This document shows, piece by piece, positions 34,930 to 46,440 of a stretch of DNA of 64,000 nucleotides (positions are counted from its first letter, which is position 1; every line of letters starts with the position of its first letter). Position numbers and translations under genes: made by a program. The stretch is from Bimastos eiseni (lineage: Eukaryota > Annelida > Clitellata > Crassiclitellata > Lumbricidae), in contig OY365810.1 of NCBI GenBank assembly GCA_959347315.1, positions 25,902,090-25,966,089 of the forward strand, read 5' to 3'. A model generated the notes under the pieces. It had not been told where the DNA came from. It did no database searches and saw nothing but the letters and a program-made list of their open reading frames with translations.

Positions 34930-36115
34930 GATCTGCAGGCTGTAAAATTAATTGCCCCAGTCATTCCTGCTTCTGGGGGCAAATCTTGAGAAATACAGCA
35001 TTAAGCGATCCTCCATTCGCCGTCATAAGCAGCTCCATCGGGCTATATGGGCTGCCAAGCAAAGCTCGGTTCACATAAACCTATGGTGCCCAACCAGGAT
35101 CGCAAGCTTATGGAATTACTCCCAGGTCTCACTGGGGACAAACAAGTAGATCATCTCCCAATCATTGTGTCAGGGTCTGGCATTGAATACTCTAGGCTTA
35201 TATTCTGAAGCTGCCTCCGGAACTGCTCAGGTGGTAGCAGATGCAATGATTGAAACTGTGCTGGATTGGTGCATCAAAGATCGTATTAAGGCTCTCAGCT
35301 TTGACACCACTTTCATCAACACAGGCATGAAGAGTGGTGCATGCGTGCAGACTTAAAAGTTGCAAAGGAAAAAGGTAAGTACTGTATCTGGCATGTCATC
35401 ATTACATTCATGAGATACTGCTTTAGGAAGCATTCAGCATCACAATGTGACCATGAGTTCAAGCGGTTAAAGATATTCCAGCCAAGCATTTTGACATCTG
35501 ATTGGAAGCCTGGAATACCAGATCTTGTTATTGCTGCTGCAGTTCTGAATACCTACGACATCAAGAACTTGTGATCTGTCAACTGGAACTAACTCACCAG
35601 CGTGCTGATTGGCGAGAACTTATCGCTGAATATATATATATATAGTGTTTCTACGAAGAGTGCGATCACTTGGCCTAATTTTCATGAAGCCAGGTCCCAT
35701 ACACCGTACCCGTGTCGTGGCTGATCATATCAGCATGCTCTGAAAATATCCATCTTCAGAGATACTGGCTTTAAGCTCGCAAAGAGAGAAAGAGAAGGCA
35801 AGGCCGTGGTAACTTCTGTGTGCTTGGGTCATTGGTGTATGTCAAGTCCTGGTTCCTATCACGACTTTCAAAAGCAGGTCCTGCCAACGACATGCCTCTT
35901 TTGAAGCTGCTCGTCGAAATCGGCTCGCCATCATCTTTGGTTGTCCTCTAGAAACTTTACCGGCACCTCTGGTACCTAAGTGAAGAGTTTGTGGCACTTG
36001 CCTTTTTTGCTCCAGAAGTCGAAGCCGCTGAGAAAATGACTATGGTTGCAGAACTTAATCACGATGTTCAAAAGGACCCTTCAAAACGAATTGAGGGAAT
36101 TTGTTATCAGTAACA
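34930..36115 (+). pseudogene. Decayed transposase-like gene, multi-copy invertebrate family of uncertain class
   Basis: A series of broken frames carries the landmarks of a protein family I know as abundant in arthropod and other invertebrate genomes. KLMELLPGLTGDKQVDHLP and IIVSGSGIE (35105-35190) are followed by a stop and shift. Next come EAASGTAQVVADAMIETVL, RIKALSFDTTFINTG and SGACVQT (35200-35356), then HVIITFM and EFKRLKIFQP (35341-35500). GPIHRTRVVADHISML occurs near 35695-35745. A segment equivalent to HLWYLSEEFVALAFFAPEVE sits at 35960-36025. The FDTT/NTG and HH-like motifs suggest an RNase H-fold transposase, but the superfamily is not certain. Several stops and frameshifts show that it is inactive. 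No inverted ends were found. Confidence 0.7.
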
Positions 36116-37200
36116 CACGCAATTGTTTTAGATTCTTTCTCTCCACGACTCCTTCCTTGGGAATCAAATTCGGACTAGCTGAGGGGTGAGGAAACTGGCC
36201 GTGATCTTCGAGTTGTCATCGATACAGCAGAACGGGGAGTTGCGTTGATGCAGGTCTGCAATGCCTTGCTGGCCAAAAATGAGAAACAGACGCAGTGTGT
36301 CCTCCAGGTCTTTGCCGAATACCACACACCGTATCCTAACTCAAATAAGTCAACCATGATCAGGTGCCTTGCTTCTAAGTCATCAACCTTTACATAAAGT
36401 GGATCACTGAACATTTCGTCAATGCTCTAATGAACTATCACTGACATGACATGACATTGCCAGTATTGTATGCCTTGAATTACGCTAGTATAGTGACGCG
36501 GACCAGGTTATAGCATCTTATAAATTTTCCATTTCATAATAAAAATAATGATTGCAAATGCCCAATTGCTCATTGCTCAGTCTTTGCTTAGTGCTGAGCT
36601 GACCTTAGCAAGAACTATAATTATTATTCTTGTGCTTAGCAGTAATTAAATAAAAAACAAAAAAAATGTGAAAATGTGATCAATTTCTGTGATTATCACT
36701 CTGAATAATGAAATTTGCTTTGTTTTGAGCATACCCTAAATGTTGACCAATCTTGAAAATATTTTGCACCAATTATTTTCTACTAGGGAAGTATCCACTG
36801 GGATGGTGGGAGGGTGAAATTTCTATGGTCAAACTTTAAGGACCACCCTAATGTACATGTATGCACATACAATTTTATTGCCTGTAGCTATTTACCTTTA
36901 CATGCATATAGGCCCATAGACCTTTGTGTGTGTATATGTGAAAGTGAGTTCAAATGCATGCATGTTTAGCGTGCGGTTTTGATTGCTACTCAGTCCTTTT
37001 CATGTCCGTTACGAAGCATTTCTCCGCTTCAAGCTGCATATGTGCACAATAAAATAGCACTCCTGTTATTTTTTATAATTAGAGGCAGATGTGAAATACA
37101 AGAACATCATGTCTCATATTATTGTTACACACATTATCGCACATGGAGCCAGATGTAAGGAGAATGTGAGATCTCAACCATCATACCAACCTTCATTTAT
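36116..37200. other. Tail of the decayed transposase region, then AT-rich intergenic
   Basis: 36116-36400 may be the eroded C-terminus of the transposase-like gene. Nothing is recognised after that. Confidence 0.45.
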
Positions 37201-37214
37201 TATAAAATGCTGAA

Positions 37215-37328
37215 TGTATATGCACATATATATGTGCATACACAGTGCATATATATATATATATATATTATGCTGTATATATATGCACGGTACACACACA
37301 TACACACACATATATATATATATATATC
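37215..37328. repeat. TA/CA microsatellite downstream of the RING-NHL gene
   Basis: TATATGCACATATATATG and ACACACATAC runs. Frames on both strands are Tyr/Ile-rich artefacts. Confidence 0.9.
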
Positions 37329-37552
37329 CGTTATCACAAGAAAGTTGATCGTACATGTGTTAGCTCAATTCCTATCACCACAATTATGAGAGCGCTATAT
37401 GAAATTGATAATTATTACAACGGCAGAAGCAGGCTTTATAAAGCCTAGGACGCCACTCGACCTGCAGTGCTTCTTTAAGCTAGCTGTATCCAACCGTCAT
37501 CTTCAGTACATATTCAGTAATATGCTGAATATTCTTTATACTGATAAATCTA

Positions 37553-37558
37553 TTTATT
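37553..37558 (-). terminator. Candidate polyadenylation signal of the RING-NHL gene
   Basis: TTTATT on the plus strand, which is AATAAA in the sense of the gene, lies about 54 nt past its stop codon. Distance and sequence are normal for an animal 3'UTR. AT-rich DNA produces such hexamers by chance, so this is a suggestion only. Confidence 0.45.
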
Positions 37559-37611
37559 ATTGAAACGTTCAAAATTAAGTAGTCATCTACGATTAAATAG
37601 TATGTTCATCC

Positions 37612-38745
37612 TTAAACAATTAAAGCATCGAATATGTGAACTGTTCCATTCCACTGGCCCACATACATCCTTCCTGTCTTAGCATGCAGACAGACGTGTC
37701 GTGGATATGTAATTCCACTGGTGATAAGATGACGCACCAGTTGAAGGTCCTCTGTCAGCAGCTGAATTCGATGGTTGTAGTAATCGACAACGAGTATCAA
37801 ATTATCTTCGTCCTGAATCATCGACAGAGGTCTATTCATCTCCTGTTCGCCGCTCCCACCACCCCAAGCTGTTCCATAGAAGGACTTCTTTCTTGTCTCT
37901 TTTATTTCGTCATACAAGTAGGAAGTCACTCCGTGGCATTTTTCAAGCCATCCGTGGCATACGATGAGTTTTGATGAACCTGTCAGAATGGAATGACGCG
38001 GAATCTGCAAATCTGGAAGTTCAATCTTCGTTATTCTCTGAAAATCCAATTCGCTAGATTGGTAGATGTAAATCCAGCCTCTTCTTACAAAGATATTGGC
38101 AGGATTGGCACAGGTGACCACTACTTGGTCAGTCTTCTGTGATTCTTGATTGGCTAGATTGTTGTTCTGTGTTACTGAAACTCCAAACGGCTGTTCATCA
38201 AAAATGGCAACCGGTCCTTCCTGATTAGTATCCTGTCCTTTCTTATACTTGTATCTCCACAACCGTCCGCCGAACATCTTGTGCCAGTCAGTGATGTAGA
38301 GATGACTCAGAGACTGACTACCTGCTATTCCACTGGGCCATTTCATGTCGGAAATGCACAGCTCTACAGGTATCCATAGCTCTTTGCAGTTTGGTCCAAT
38401 GTCATATTTGAAGATGACATTTGGGGGCGACTTACAAACGATGAACAGTTCGTCACCTATGACTGTCATTCCCTTTATCGTTTCATTGCACTGGATGACG
38501 CCAACATCCTTCGCTGCCTTGATTTCCTGTTTGTACTTCTCTTTGATATATTGGTGTGGATTCGCGCTATCTTTCGGAACAATCGTTAAGCTGAATAGAC
38601 TCCTGCAATTCGGACATGATAAGTGATCACTTCTTCCAGCCGTGGCTATCATATTCCGGATGCAGTCAATGCAGTATTCATGCTTGCATGGAAGTTGACG
38701 AACAGCTATTTTGTTGTGGCAGATACTGCAGTTCTCTGAAGCCAT
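37612..38745 (-). CDS. RING-finger / NHL-propeller protein, probable E3 ubiquitin ligase (377 aa)
   Basis: One uninterrupted 377-codon frame, the only long non-repetitive ORF in the window. Residues 6-47 form a C3HC4 RING with zinc ligands C6, C9, C20, H22, C25, C28, C44 and C47. A short charged helix (about 63-82) leads to a region that reads as beta-propeller blades. The clearest blade is residues 304-340, with the NHL signature VVDYYNHRIQLL at 319-330. Others are near 135-165, 184-220 and 347-372. No B-box or long coiled coil is visible, so it is not a canonical TRIM. RING plus propeller, 377 residues and one coding exon resemble NHLRC1/malin (395 aa), but that is similarity of architecture and not proof of orthology. 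RING proteins of this type transfer ubiquitin from an E2, and the propeller binds substrate or RNA. The start ATG has a good context (A at -3, G at +4). A pyrimidine-containing stretch ending in TTGCAG lies just upstream, so a 5'UTR intron may end there. Confidence 0.9.
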   Translation of the reverse strand: MASENCSICHNKIAVRQLPCKHEYCIDCIRNMIATAGRSDHLSCPNCRSLFSLTIVPKDSANPHQYIKEKYKQEIKAAKDVGVIQCNETIKGMTVIGDELFIVCKSPPNVIFKYDIGPNCKELWIPVELCISDMKWPSGIAGSQSLSHLYITDWHKMFGGRLWRYKYKKGQDTNQEGPVAIFDEQPFGVSVTQNNNLANQESQKTDQVVVTCANPANIFVRRGWIYIYQSSELDFQRITKIELPDLQIPRHSILTGSSKLIVCHGWLEKCHGVTSYLYDEIKETRKKSFYGTAWGGGSGEQEMNRPLSMIQDEDNLILVVDYYNHRIQLLTEDLQLVRHLITSGITYPRHVCLHAKTGRMYVGQWNGTVHIFDALIV

Positions 38746-38790
38746 GTTCTCTGCAATTAAGTTAACATTTTTGACCCGAATAAAAAAAAT
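38746..38790 (-). promoter_or_regulatory. Candidate 3' splice site in the 5'UTR of the RING-NHL gene
   Basis: In gene orientation a T-rich run (GATTTTTTTTATTC) is followed about 25 nt later by TTAATTGCAG and then AGAACATGG. This fits an intron acceptor placed 6 nt before the start codon, as in many single-coding-exon TRIM/NHL genes. The polypyrimidine tract is not continuous, so transcript evidence would be needed to confirm it. Confidence 0.35.
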
Positions 38791-41459
38791 CTACCTGATC
38801 TGATGTTGCACACCATAGACCAAGATACTCAATCGCCTAGTTTTTTATATTTTATATAAGAAAAATTCAATAAAACACCGACGTCGTTGCTAACTCATAC
38901 GACGATATACAAGTTGACCTAATTCACTATCACATTGTCACCCAGGCTGAAGTCATTGCTACCGCCTATAATGACTCATCAACGCTAATCGCCAATTTCC
39001 CATAAACCAATTACTACCATGCATAAGCGACATCCGTCATAGAACCACACCGACCAATAGCCTGCAAATACACATAGGCCCATACCGCTCGTCAAAACAC
39101 CCTAATCATACCGAATAACTCAAAAATAATTTTAAAATCCATAAAAACATAAGCATAAAGCAATTGAACATTCACAAAATATATGAGTCTAATAAAATCT
39201 CTCTTATAAATTCATACCGTTCTGATATTATTACTTGTTCCATATTAAATAATCTATATTTTACAACACCAATATTATGTCACCATAACCTAAAGTAAGT
39301 AGACTTAATATTGGTAATGCTAATAACTATTATCACTTTTCTGTTTAATAATAATTTCATTAGACGAAAGCCATTATAATATAATAATGTTGTTTGTGAA
39401 CCGCAAAAGAAGTGTGCTAACTAGCGCCAATGGATAGCTGTTTCAGAAGGTTTGAGAATAGTAAGACGCTAATTACATTATAGCCTGCAGAAGGACTTTA
39501 AAATCATTTTAATTTATATTTTAAAATGAACTTTTAGGCTAACTGCCACAACATTTTTGTAAAATCAATTAAATTGTTTTTTCTTGAGAATTTCACTGTC
39601 ATGCTGCAGTCATTTTATATGCCACTCTTCTGAAACAGTCAAACAAGAAGAAAATAGCTATAATGTGGCCTACCTTGAAGACATCTGCGCGTCGACGTTT
39701 CGATTAATGATAATCAGAAAAGGCACTCCGGATATATAGTCTACAACAATACAGAAAGTAGAGCCCACCGTTTATCTAATCTGAACGCACACGGACCTCT
39801 GAGCCAACGCACTCAAATATTTAATGTGAGCACACAAATGTTTTGTCAACTAGCTGGCTACGGCCTACCTTACTCCAGAAACCTTGGTTTTTTGGCTGAT
39901 ACGTCCCTTTATTTATCTTTAGACAGGGCTTCTCGTAGGCTATTAGAGCTTGTCACTATAGACTTTTAGATTTAGCAATCATCGCATTCAGCTCAGACCT
40001 GCGCACAAAAGTGTTAACCATTTATATAATGTTGCCCAAAACATTTCTTGCACACATTGTCTCTAAAAATTTAGAGGAAACATTGTTCTCCTACCAATCC
40101 ATTCCTTAATTCTAGTTAGCGTTAACTTGCATAATTTCTTGTCCCGGTAAACCAAGTGATAGCCTATTATATCGCAGAGGCTCAGCGTTGGCCAATATGA
40201 TGTTGGCGTATGAGTCTTAAAAGAGTTATAACTCTTTCAGACCCGATAACACTATACGAAAGGAAATATGTTCCACAAGACACTGGCAACTAATGCTACG
40301 GGCCTTGAAGACTATAAATCATTAGCGTGTTCAATTGATTAGCAAGCAACTTCCTGCCGAGAAGTACGCGCCTTTTCAAAATAACGCAACCAAGCAGATA
40401 GATTTCTCTGTGGCGTTGTTAAAATAATTTTACATTGGTAGTCGGATATAGTTTCTTAAACGACCTCTTTGAATATATGATATCGCCGCTACTTAGGACT
40501 TCTTGTTAACTCAAATGTTTAGCTTTTTACCAGTGATTCCGCGAAATTATCAATTTTGGAGTGGATGCAGAATGTTTAGTTGGAGGCGTTGAAACAGAAG
40601 GCCCGTTTATTTTGCACCACAGTAACACAAGTTAGTCTGCGCGATCAATGTCAAGCCAAAACCAACAGGCGAATGCCAAGGCTTTCAAACGAAGTGATTT
40701 ACTTCACTAGTTAGGTTTGATTAAAGTATTTTTGAACTGCTGCTAAATATGGCAAGTATAGTTTGTAATGAATGGTTTCTGTTGGTACAATTTATAGGAC
40801 GAGCGCTGGACAGGTCTAAGTTTTAACTAACCCCCCCCCTCTACAGAGCCAATGCTACGTCAACCAGAAGAATTTTTGCAATAATCAGTCGTCTCAAACC
40901 GACAACTTGCTTAAGTTAACACACGACTTAGCGGAAATAGACGCCGACTGCAATATTAGGAACATAAATTGTGAGCCATAATTGATCAAAGTGTTGCATA
41001 ATCCGCAAACATGTTTATTTCTCAGTGCTAGCTAAGACAAATAAGGTTATAATTTTTCTGATATTTTAAAATGTGCTCTATTTGCTATAAGTAGGCCTAC
41101 AGAATAAGCAAATGAACGATTATCAACTGATTATAATAGCGCGCTGTACAACCTATTTGACAAAGTAGACCACCGAATAGATTATTCTTGAAGCTGACGG
41201 TTGCACCAGTAGGCCTAAACTCAAAGGCAACGACTAGAATTTATTGAAAATAACTAACTACGTTGACATAATAGTTTAACTAAGGCGTCGTGGGAACTGT
41301 GATCTGTGTTCTCGTTGTCAAATGATAAGTCTAATTAGAAAGGCAACTAAGCCAACGACTTTGTCGTTTACTTCATTTTTACACTAATTTTAGAAATTAG
41401 CTAGCTCGGGCTAGCCACTTAATTTAAAATCAGCCTACATGTTGGACAGCACAGGCCTA
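38791..41459. other. Upstream region of the RING-NHL gene; no gene recognised
   Basis: Expected to hold its promoter and first exon, but no TATA box or initiator can be singled out in this AT-rich DNA. GCAATATTAGGAACATAAAT at 40952 matches GCAATATTAAGAACATAAAT at 25650, a small dispersed repeat. Confidence 0.5.
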
Positions 41460-41905
41460 TATTACCTTTTACCTTTACCTCCAACTTTTACCTTTACCTC
41501 TATTCCTTACCTTTATATTGACAGTGTACCTTAGCTTTCACCTCTACTTCTACACTTTATCATTGCTTTCAACTTTGTCTTCACACTTTTACTTTACTTT
41601 TCCTAGACATAAGCCGTTCACCTTCGTGCAATACAATAATTCATTACAACCTTAATCTTATATTTCCTTTCCTAGAATAAGTTCAGAAGTGCAGACATGC
41701 CTTAACAGTGCAGTCACAGCTATATTGCAGAGCAATTGTGCGCTCTAGGTTCTTACACGGTAACTCCTCGGACGTTAATCGAACTCTCACTCTACGCGTT
41801 ACACTAAACCGTTAACCATTACCGCTAACCTTTGCTTCTTACCTACACATTTACCTCTACACTTTACCTTTACCGTTTTCCGTTAACTTTACCAATGCAC
41901 TTCTC
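41460..41905. repeat. Degenerate ACCTTT hexamer array in two blocks
   Basis: TTTACCTTTACCTCC-like hexamers at 41460-41600 and again at 41805-41905 (AACCATTACCGCTAACC, TTTACCTCTACACTTTACC). Telomere-like in style but not TTAGGG. Confidence 0.7.
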
Positions 41906-42589
41906 CACCTTATTGCCCAAGAAACCTCTTCTTAGGATGAAGAATTGTTTGGCTACAGCGCTGATAACATGTCAAATTAGCTTTCTAATTCCGAATGATT
42001 TGCAAGGCTTAACTACAAATTGCTGATTTCGTATGACTGATGGCGAGCGCCTGGTTTTGAAGCCCGAACACAACAGTGGAAGATCGCAGAGTCTTCGCCG
42101 TCGTCTAGGCATTGAAGCCTTCTGAATGTTGTGTAGGAGGCATTATATGAGAGCGTTTGGCAATAAATAGACACCGGGAAGCCAGAAAATGTCTTCAACT
42201 CCCTGGAGATATAATGAGCCTTTGAGAGAGTTCTCGAGTGCCGGAAATGACTTCCAGGTCCAGCTCTTAGTCTTGTTGTATCCCACGCTTATTACTTCGA
42301 CCCGTAAATTTTTAATATTGAATACTTATTCTTGGTTCAGTATTCCTGCTGCAGTTACTCCTAACCGCACTTACATGTACGAGTTAGTTAAGTCATTATG
42401 TAGCCTATTCCTAATCCAAATTTATGTCGTCTGTTAGTTTTAGTTAGATTGCTAAATGTTTCTGTTAGGAATGAGCTTATCTCGACTATTAGCTATACGT
42501 GAGTGCGAAAGTTAGGCCTACATAACGAATGCAGGTGTGGCAGTATTTTGTGTATGATATTAAGACGAATAGAAGCTCGTGTTTCGTGA

Positions 42590-42660
42590 TATGTAATGTA
42601 ATGTAATCAAGTTTTATATAGCGCTGCTCTAATCAGCAGCGCTCTGAACGGGCGTTTGTG
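42590..42660 (-). mobile_element. L2-like retroelement 3' tail with ATTAC repeats
   Basis: Minus-strand CAGAGCGCTGCTGATTAGAG, CAGCGCTATATAAAACTTG, then ATTACATTACATTACAT. The orientation is opposite to that of the LINE RT remnant that begins 55 bp to its right. Confidence 0.65.
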
Positions 42661-42714
42661 CGTGGCCAGGGGAACAGATAAGATAATCTTATAAACCAGG
42701 TATACTCTTGTTCT

Positions 42715-43290
42715 TTCTTGAGGGCTATGGTCGATCAACATCTCTCCTGGAAGTGTCATATTTGTGCCATTTCTCGTAAGATATCAAAAAATTTGGGAAT
42801 CCTCTCAAGAGTATCCATGATCTTGCCCTGTTAGGTTCGCTCCACTCACTACTTTTCTCTTATTTAGGCATATATTACCTATTGCACAATCATATGGGCT
42901 TCGGATTACAAGACAAAATTATCTAAGTTGGATGTTGTACATAAGAGATTATAAGATTTGTTGCAGGCTTGCACTATAATGTTCACACTAGTCCAATATT
43001 TGAATCAAACAAGTCGGTGAGAATAGACCAGATTTATAAGCTGCAAATCTCACTGTTTATGTTCTATTGTTTCAATAAAACCTTGCCTAGGGCCTACTCT
43101 CTTCCAAAAATACTTTATATCAAATCCGGAATACTCCTGTCATAATACTAGAAATCCACCAACCCTGACAATCACCTTCGCCAGAACCAATATTAGATAG
43201 GCTTCGATCGCCTAGAATATGGAACGCTATTCCTGTGCCACTTCGCCTTACTCCCACCATTTGCTCCTTTAAAATTAAGATAATGGCATA
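42715..43290 (+). pseudogene. LINE reverse transcriptase C-terminal fragment, heavily mutated
   Basis: VDQHLSWKCHICAISRKISK then NLGILSRVS mark the thumb/connector region of an L2/CR1-type RT. Further on, in other frames, come WASDYKTKLSKLDVVHKR, NKTLPRAYSLPKILYIKSG and a WNAIPVPLRL-like segment. Many stops. Older than the copy at 33955-34540, with which it shares organisation. Confidence 0.8.
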
Positions 43291-44049
43291 GATATTCTCA
43301 GTGGGGTTTTTAAATAATATTATGAGTCGACTCGACTAGTCAGTACAACTGGTTCTTATTTCATCTTTACTTTGTATCTTGTTTTAGATTGAGTCATTCA
43401 ACTGTAACTAAGTTGTTAGTTAAGATTACATGTAGGTAAGAGTGCTTGTACCGTGTGGGATCAGTCTTATGAATTCTGCTAATTTGCTTAGCATAGAAAC
43501 TCGTTCTTTCTTCTATTTACATTCACGCATTACTTAGTTTATCTCTATACTGGCCACTACTTAATTGTGAGTACCGTAAGAGTACTGTAAGTATCACCAG
43601 GGTGACCCTAAGCGGGTCCGTTACTTAGGACCCGAATTGGGTCTCCTGCGCAATCTCTCTTTTCACTGTTATTTCACATCAACGTGCCTACGAAGGCGTC
43701 AGGATTACTGAGTACGTCCATGTCAACTTCGATTACTGAAGGGTGTCTTTGTTACTATAGCTCCTTTTCTTTTTTTCAGTGGTTCTTTTTCATTAGGTCT
43801 TACCAATGTATTAAATCACTGGCTTCGTTCGCTAAGTCGTTAATAATTGTTGGTCATTTCGAATTTTTGCATGTGAATTCTGTTACTTTTGTCTTGTTTT
43901 GGCCGAATCAATTTCTTTGATATATTTATTGGTTGACTTCGATTACTCTGAAGGTAAATTAAGTATTTAATAATATTGCTAAAAGTTTGACTTTCCTGCA
44001 CAAGATTTGCTTCGGTTTCTAACTTTCTACCTATGTTGTCTCATGCTCG

Positions 44050-44125
44050 TGTGGCGAGATGTCATTTCAATTAATTTAATTCACTTATTTCAATTAATTT
44101 ATTTTCCAAATTAATTGTCGCCACA
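44050..44125. repeat. 76-bp hairpin-ended AATTAATTT repeat
   Basis: TGTGGCGA and TCGCCACA bound a segment with ATTTCAATTAATTT repeated twice. Too short to classify. Confidence 0.4.
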
Positions 44126-44695
44126 TATAGGCTAATGATTACAATAACAGCAAACACAATACAAACAGCATCAGTAAAGAATGTGGTCATCGTGAAACAA
44201 GTGAAATCATTGGGTTAAACGCTATCAAAGGTCAACAGCGCTTCAAAGCAAACCGAAGTGCATTCAACGCGGAGGCGTGTTTACAGAAGCAGAGCCTTGT
44301 ATACATGTATAGTATGGCATCATACGTCCACCAATTGAATCCTTACCATGCCCGACGGATGCCATTATATGTAAATAAACTTATTGTCCAATGTCTATAA
44401 TATTATATAGAACTTGTTGAGTAATGTATCTTAAGTGGATTATGCTGGCAGACATGTTTCCTCGATGCTTATATCAATATCAACATTCGTTAGTACAACT
44501 TCGTTAGCTCAATGGCTGAGAAATAGTGATCGTAAAAGAAGATCTCGTTACTGAGCAGATGAAATGCATCTATCAAAATACAGAATCAAGTCATTTATCA
44601 AGGTTTTGATGTGATAGGATACGAGAATGAGCTGATGACATCGCCTAACAAACCTTAATGTCACCGTCTTTGTGCTTGCATGATTATTATTTATG

Positions 44696-44765
44696 CAGTG
44701 ACGTCACGAAAGGGACATAGTGGGCCGGGCGCCCTGGGCGCAACACAAGTTAGCGCAAAATTTGC
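44696..44765 (+). mobile_element. Possible solo hAT terminus
   Basis: CAGTGACGTCACGAAAGGGA followed by GTGGGCCGGGCGCCCTGGGC is a GC-rich island in AT-rich DNA. It reads like the first bases of a ZMYM1-type hAT. No matching right end was found downstream. Confidence 0.35.
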
Positions 44766-45387
44766 TTCAGTGGTAAACATAGAAATTTTTTCGATGTATT
44801 CAATTTAAAAATAAGCACAACACGGCGTTCAGATTAAAATGTGGAAAGAATAGTGAAAACTAAGAATCCGCTATATAGGTGGCGTGTCGTTTCAGAAAAA
44901 GAATGAAAAAGTTCTCTCACGCTTCGTAAATACTGGTTTGGTGGAGTCATTGGCGTGTTGTAAAAACAGTAAATTCTCTGTGTAACGCATGGGAAATATT
45001 TCAGGTTAAAATCAACTTTAGCATATTATTGCACAAATATTTATTGCTTATTACGTCAGATTTTTGTCAAAATTTGCATTTTATTTAATATGCATGTCAT
45101 CATCACGAAAGATAATGGCGCTCAGGAGCGAAAACGATGAGCAGCATGTGCTGATAATATGAAACAATAATTTAAAAATATATTATAGTTAATATTTGCG
45201 AATAAGAGTTATTGTTCAATGCTGATCGCTTTATTCTTTTAATTTGTCTTTTCATTATGTTAAATTCGTTTGCAAATTATGTAACCTTACTTATTACAAA
45301 GAAAAAACCATACAATTCCATACCATGTTTGTTATCGTATTAAATCAACAGATATTGATAAACAACACTATGAATTGAACGACTTAA

Positions 45388-45535
45388 ATAATAATAATAA
45401 TAATGGTAATAATAATAATAATAATAATAATTATTATTATTATTATTATTATAACATTCCAGAACAATTAAAACTTAAAATAATAAAAATTTAAAAAAAA
45501 TAAAGTTTAAAAAATTATAATAATAATAATTTTCG
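45388..45535. repeat. AAT / ATT palindromic microsatellite
   Basis: AAT repeats turn directly into ATT repeats at about 45429, so the tract can fold back on itself. Further A/T-rich DNA follows. Confidence 0.92.
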
Positions 45536-45539
45536 TTGA

Positions 45540-45690
45540 AATTTACAAACTGAAGCATAATTACAGGTACAGTATGAACGCATGAAGACACGTTACTACA
45601 GGAGTCAAAATTAAACTGTCGGCAGCCATTCAAATAGCTCATTACGTTATACATGAACATCTAATTTAACCAACACCGCCGCCTAGCGAA
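45540..45690 (+). repeat. Dispersed repeat B, copy 2
   Basis: GCATAATTACAGGTACAGTA, TGAACGCATGAAG, TAAACTGTCGGCAGCC, ACATCTAATTTAACC. Collinear with 1935-2075 at about two-thirds identity by eye. Preceded by AAT-rich DNA. Confidence 0.65.
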
Positions 45691-45879
45691 AGAAGGACCA
45701 TGCTGTCTTACGGGGGCTAAGAGTATCGAACTCGATTGCTCAGCTCTGCACCCCAGTGTACTCTCCATTATTCTACACCCCAGCCCAAGAAGAGGTCGTC
45801 TAGAAAATTGAAAGGGGGCGCAGTCATTAAATCCTTCCCCACGGCGTTGGCGCCATTCATTACGTTGCTGTCTCCCTCA

Positions 45880-46440
45880 CAGCAGAATCTAGTTCAACGT
45901 GCCAATATATTTATATATAACATATATATTACAGTTTTTATAAATAATATAATACATATAATATATTTGATATATATAATATGTGCATGCTTATAGATCA
46001 GTCTTTATATTCGTGAATATTATTTTTTCATATTCGTTTAAATGGGTCCCTACAGACATGTATATATCATGACATGTATTTATCATGCTCATATATCCAA
46101 TATATATATATGGATATATATATAATGGCACTTACATACAATGTACATATATAGATATACACCTTATATCTATAAATTTATATTTATATTGTATATATGG
46201 ACCAGTCTTTGCATATATAAATATATCTGTTATATTTGTGTCAATAAGCACCTACAGACATGTTTGTATTATGCATGTATATCCATATATATACGTATCT
46301 TATATACATATACATGGGCAATTTTTTCATATATATATATATTTCATATTTGTACAAATAGATCCCTACAGACATGTATATTTTATGCATATATATGGGG
46401 ATATGCATATATATATATATATATATGGGGGATGTGTGTC
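45880..46440. repeat. AT-rich tandem repeat of about 110 bp (three diverged units)
   Basis: CCCTACAGACATGTATAT at 46047, CACCTACAGACATGTTTGTA at 46250 and CCCTACAGACATGTATAT at 46363, each preceded by a TTTTTTCATAT or ATATTTGT stretch and followed by ATATCC/ATATGGGG. The Tyr/Ile-rich ORFs here (up to 180 codons) are by-products. Confidence 0.8.

Noticed and set aside
37636..37974. 112-codon frame opposite the RING-NHL gene
   Set aside because: Antisense shadow of a well-supported coding sequence.
41460..41905. True telomeric repeat
   Set aside because: Hexamers are ACCTTT-like and degenerate. The common animal telomere TTAGGG/CCCTAA is not present in tandem.
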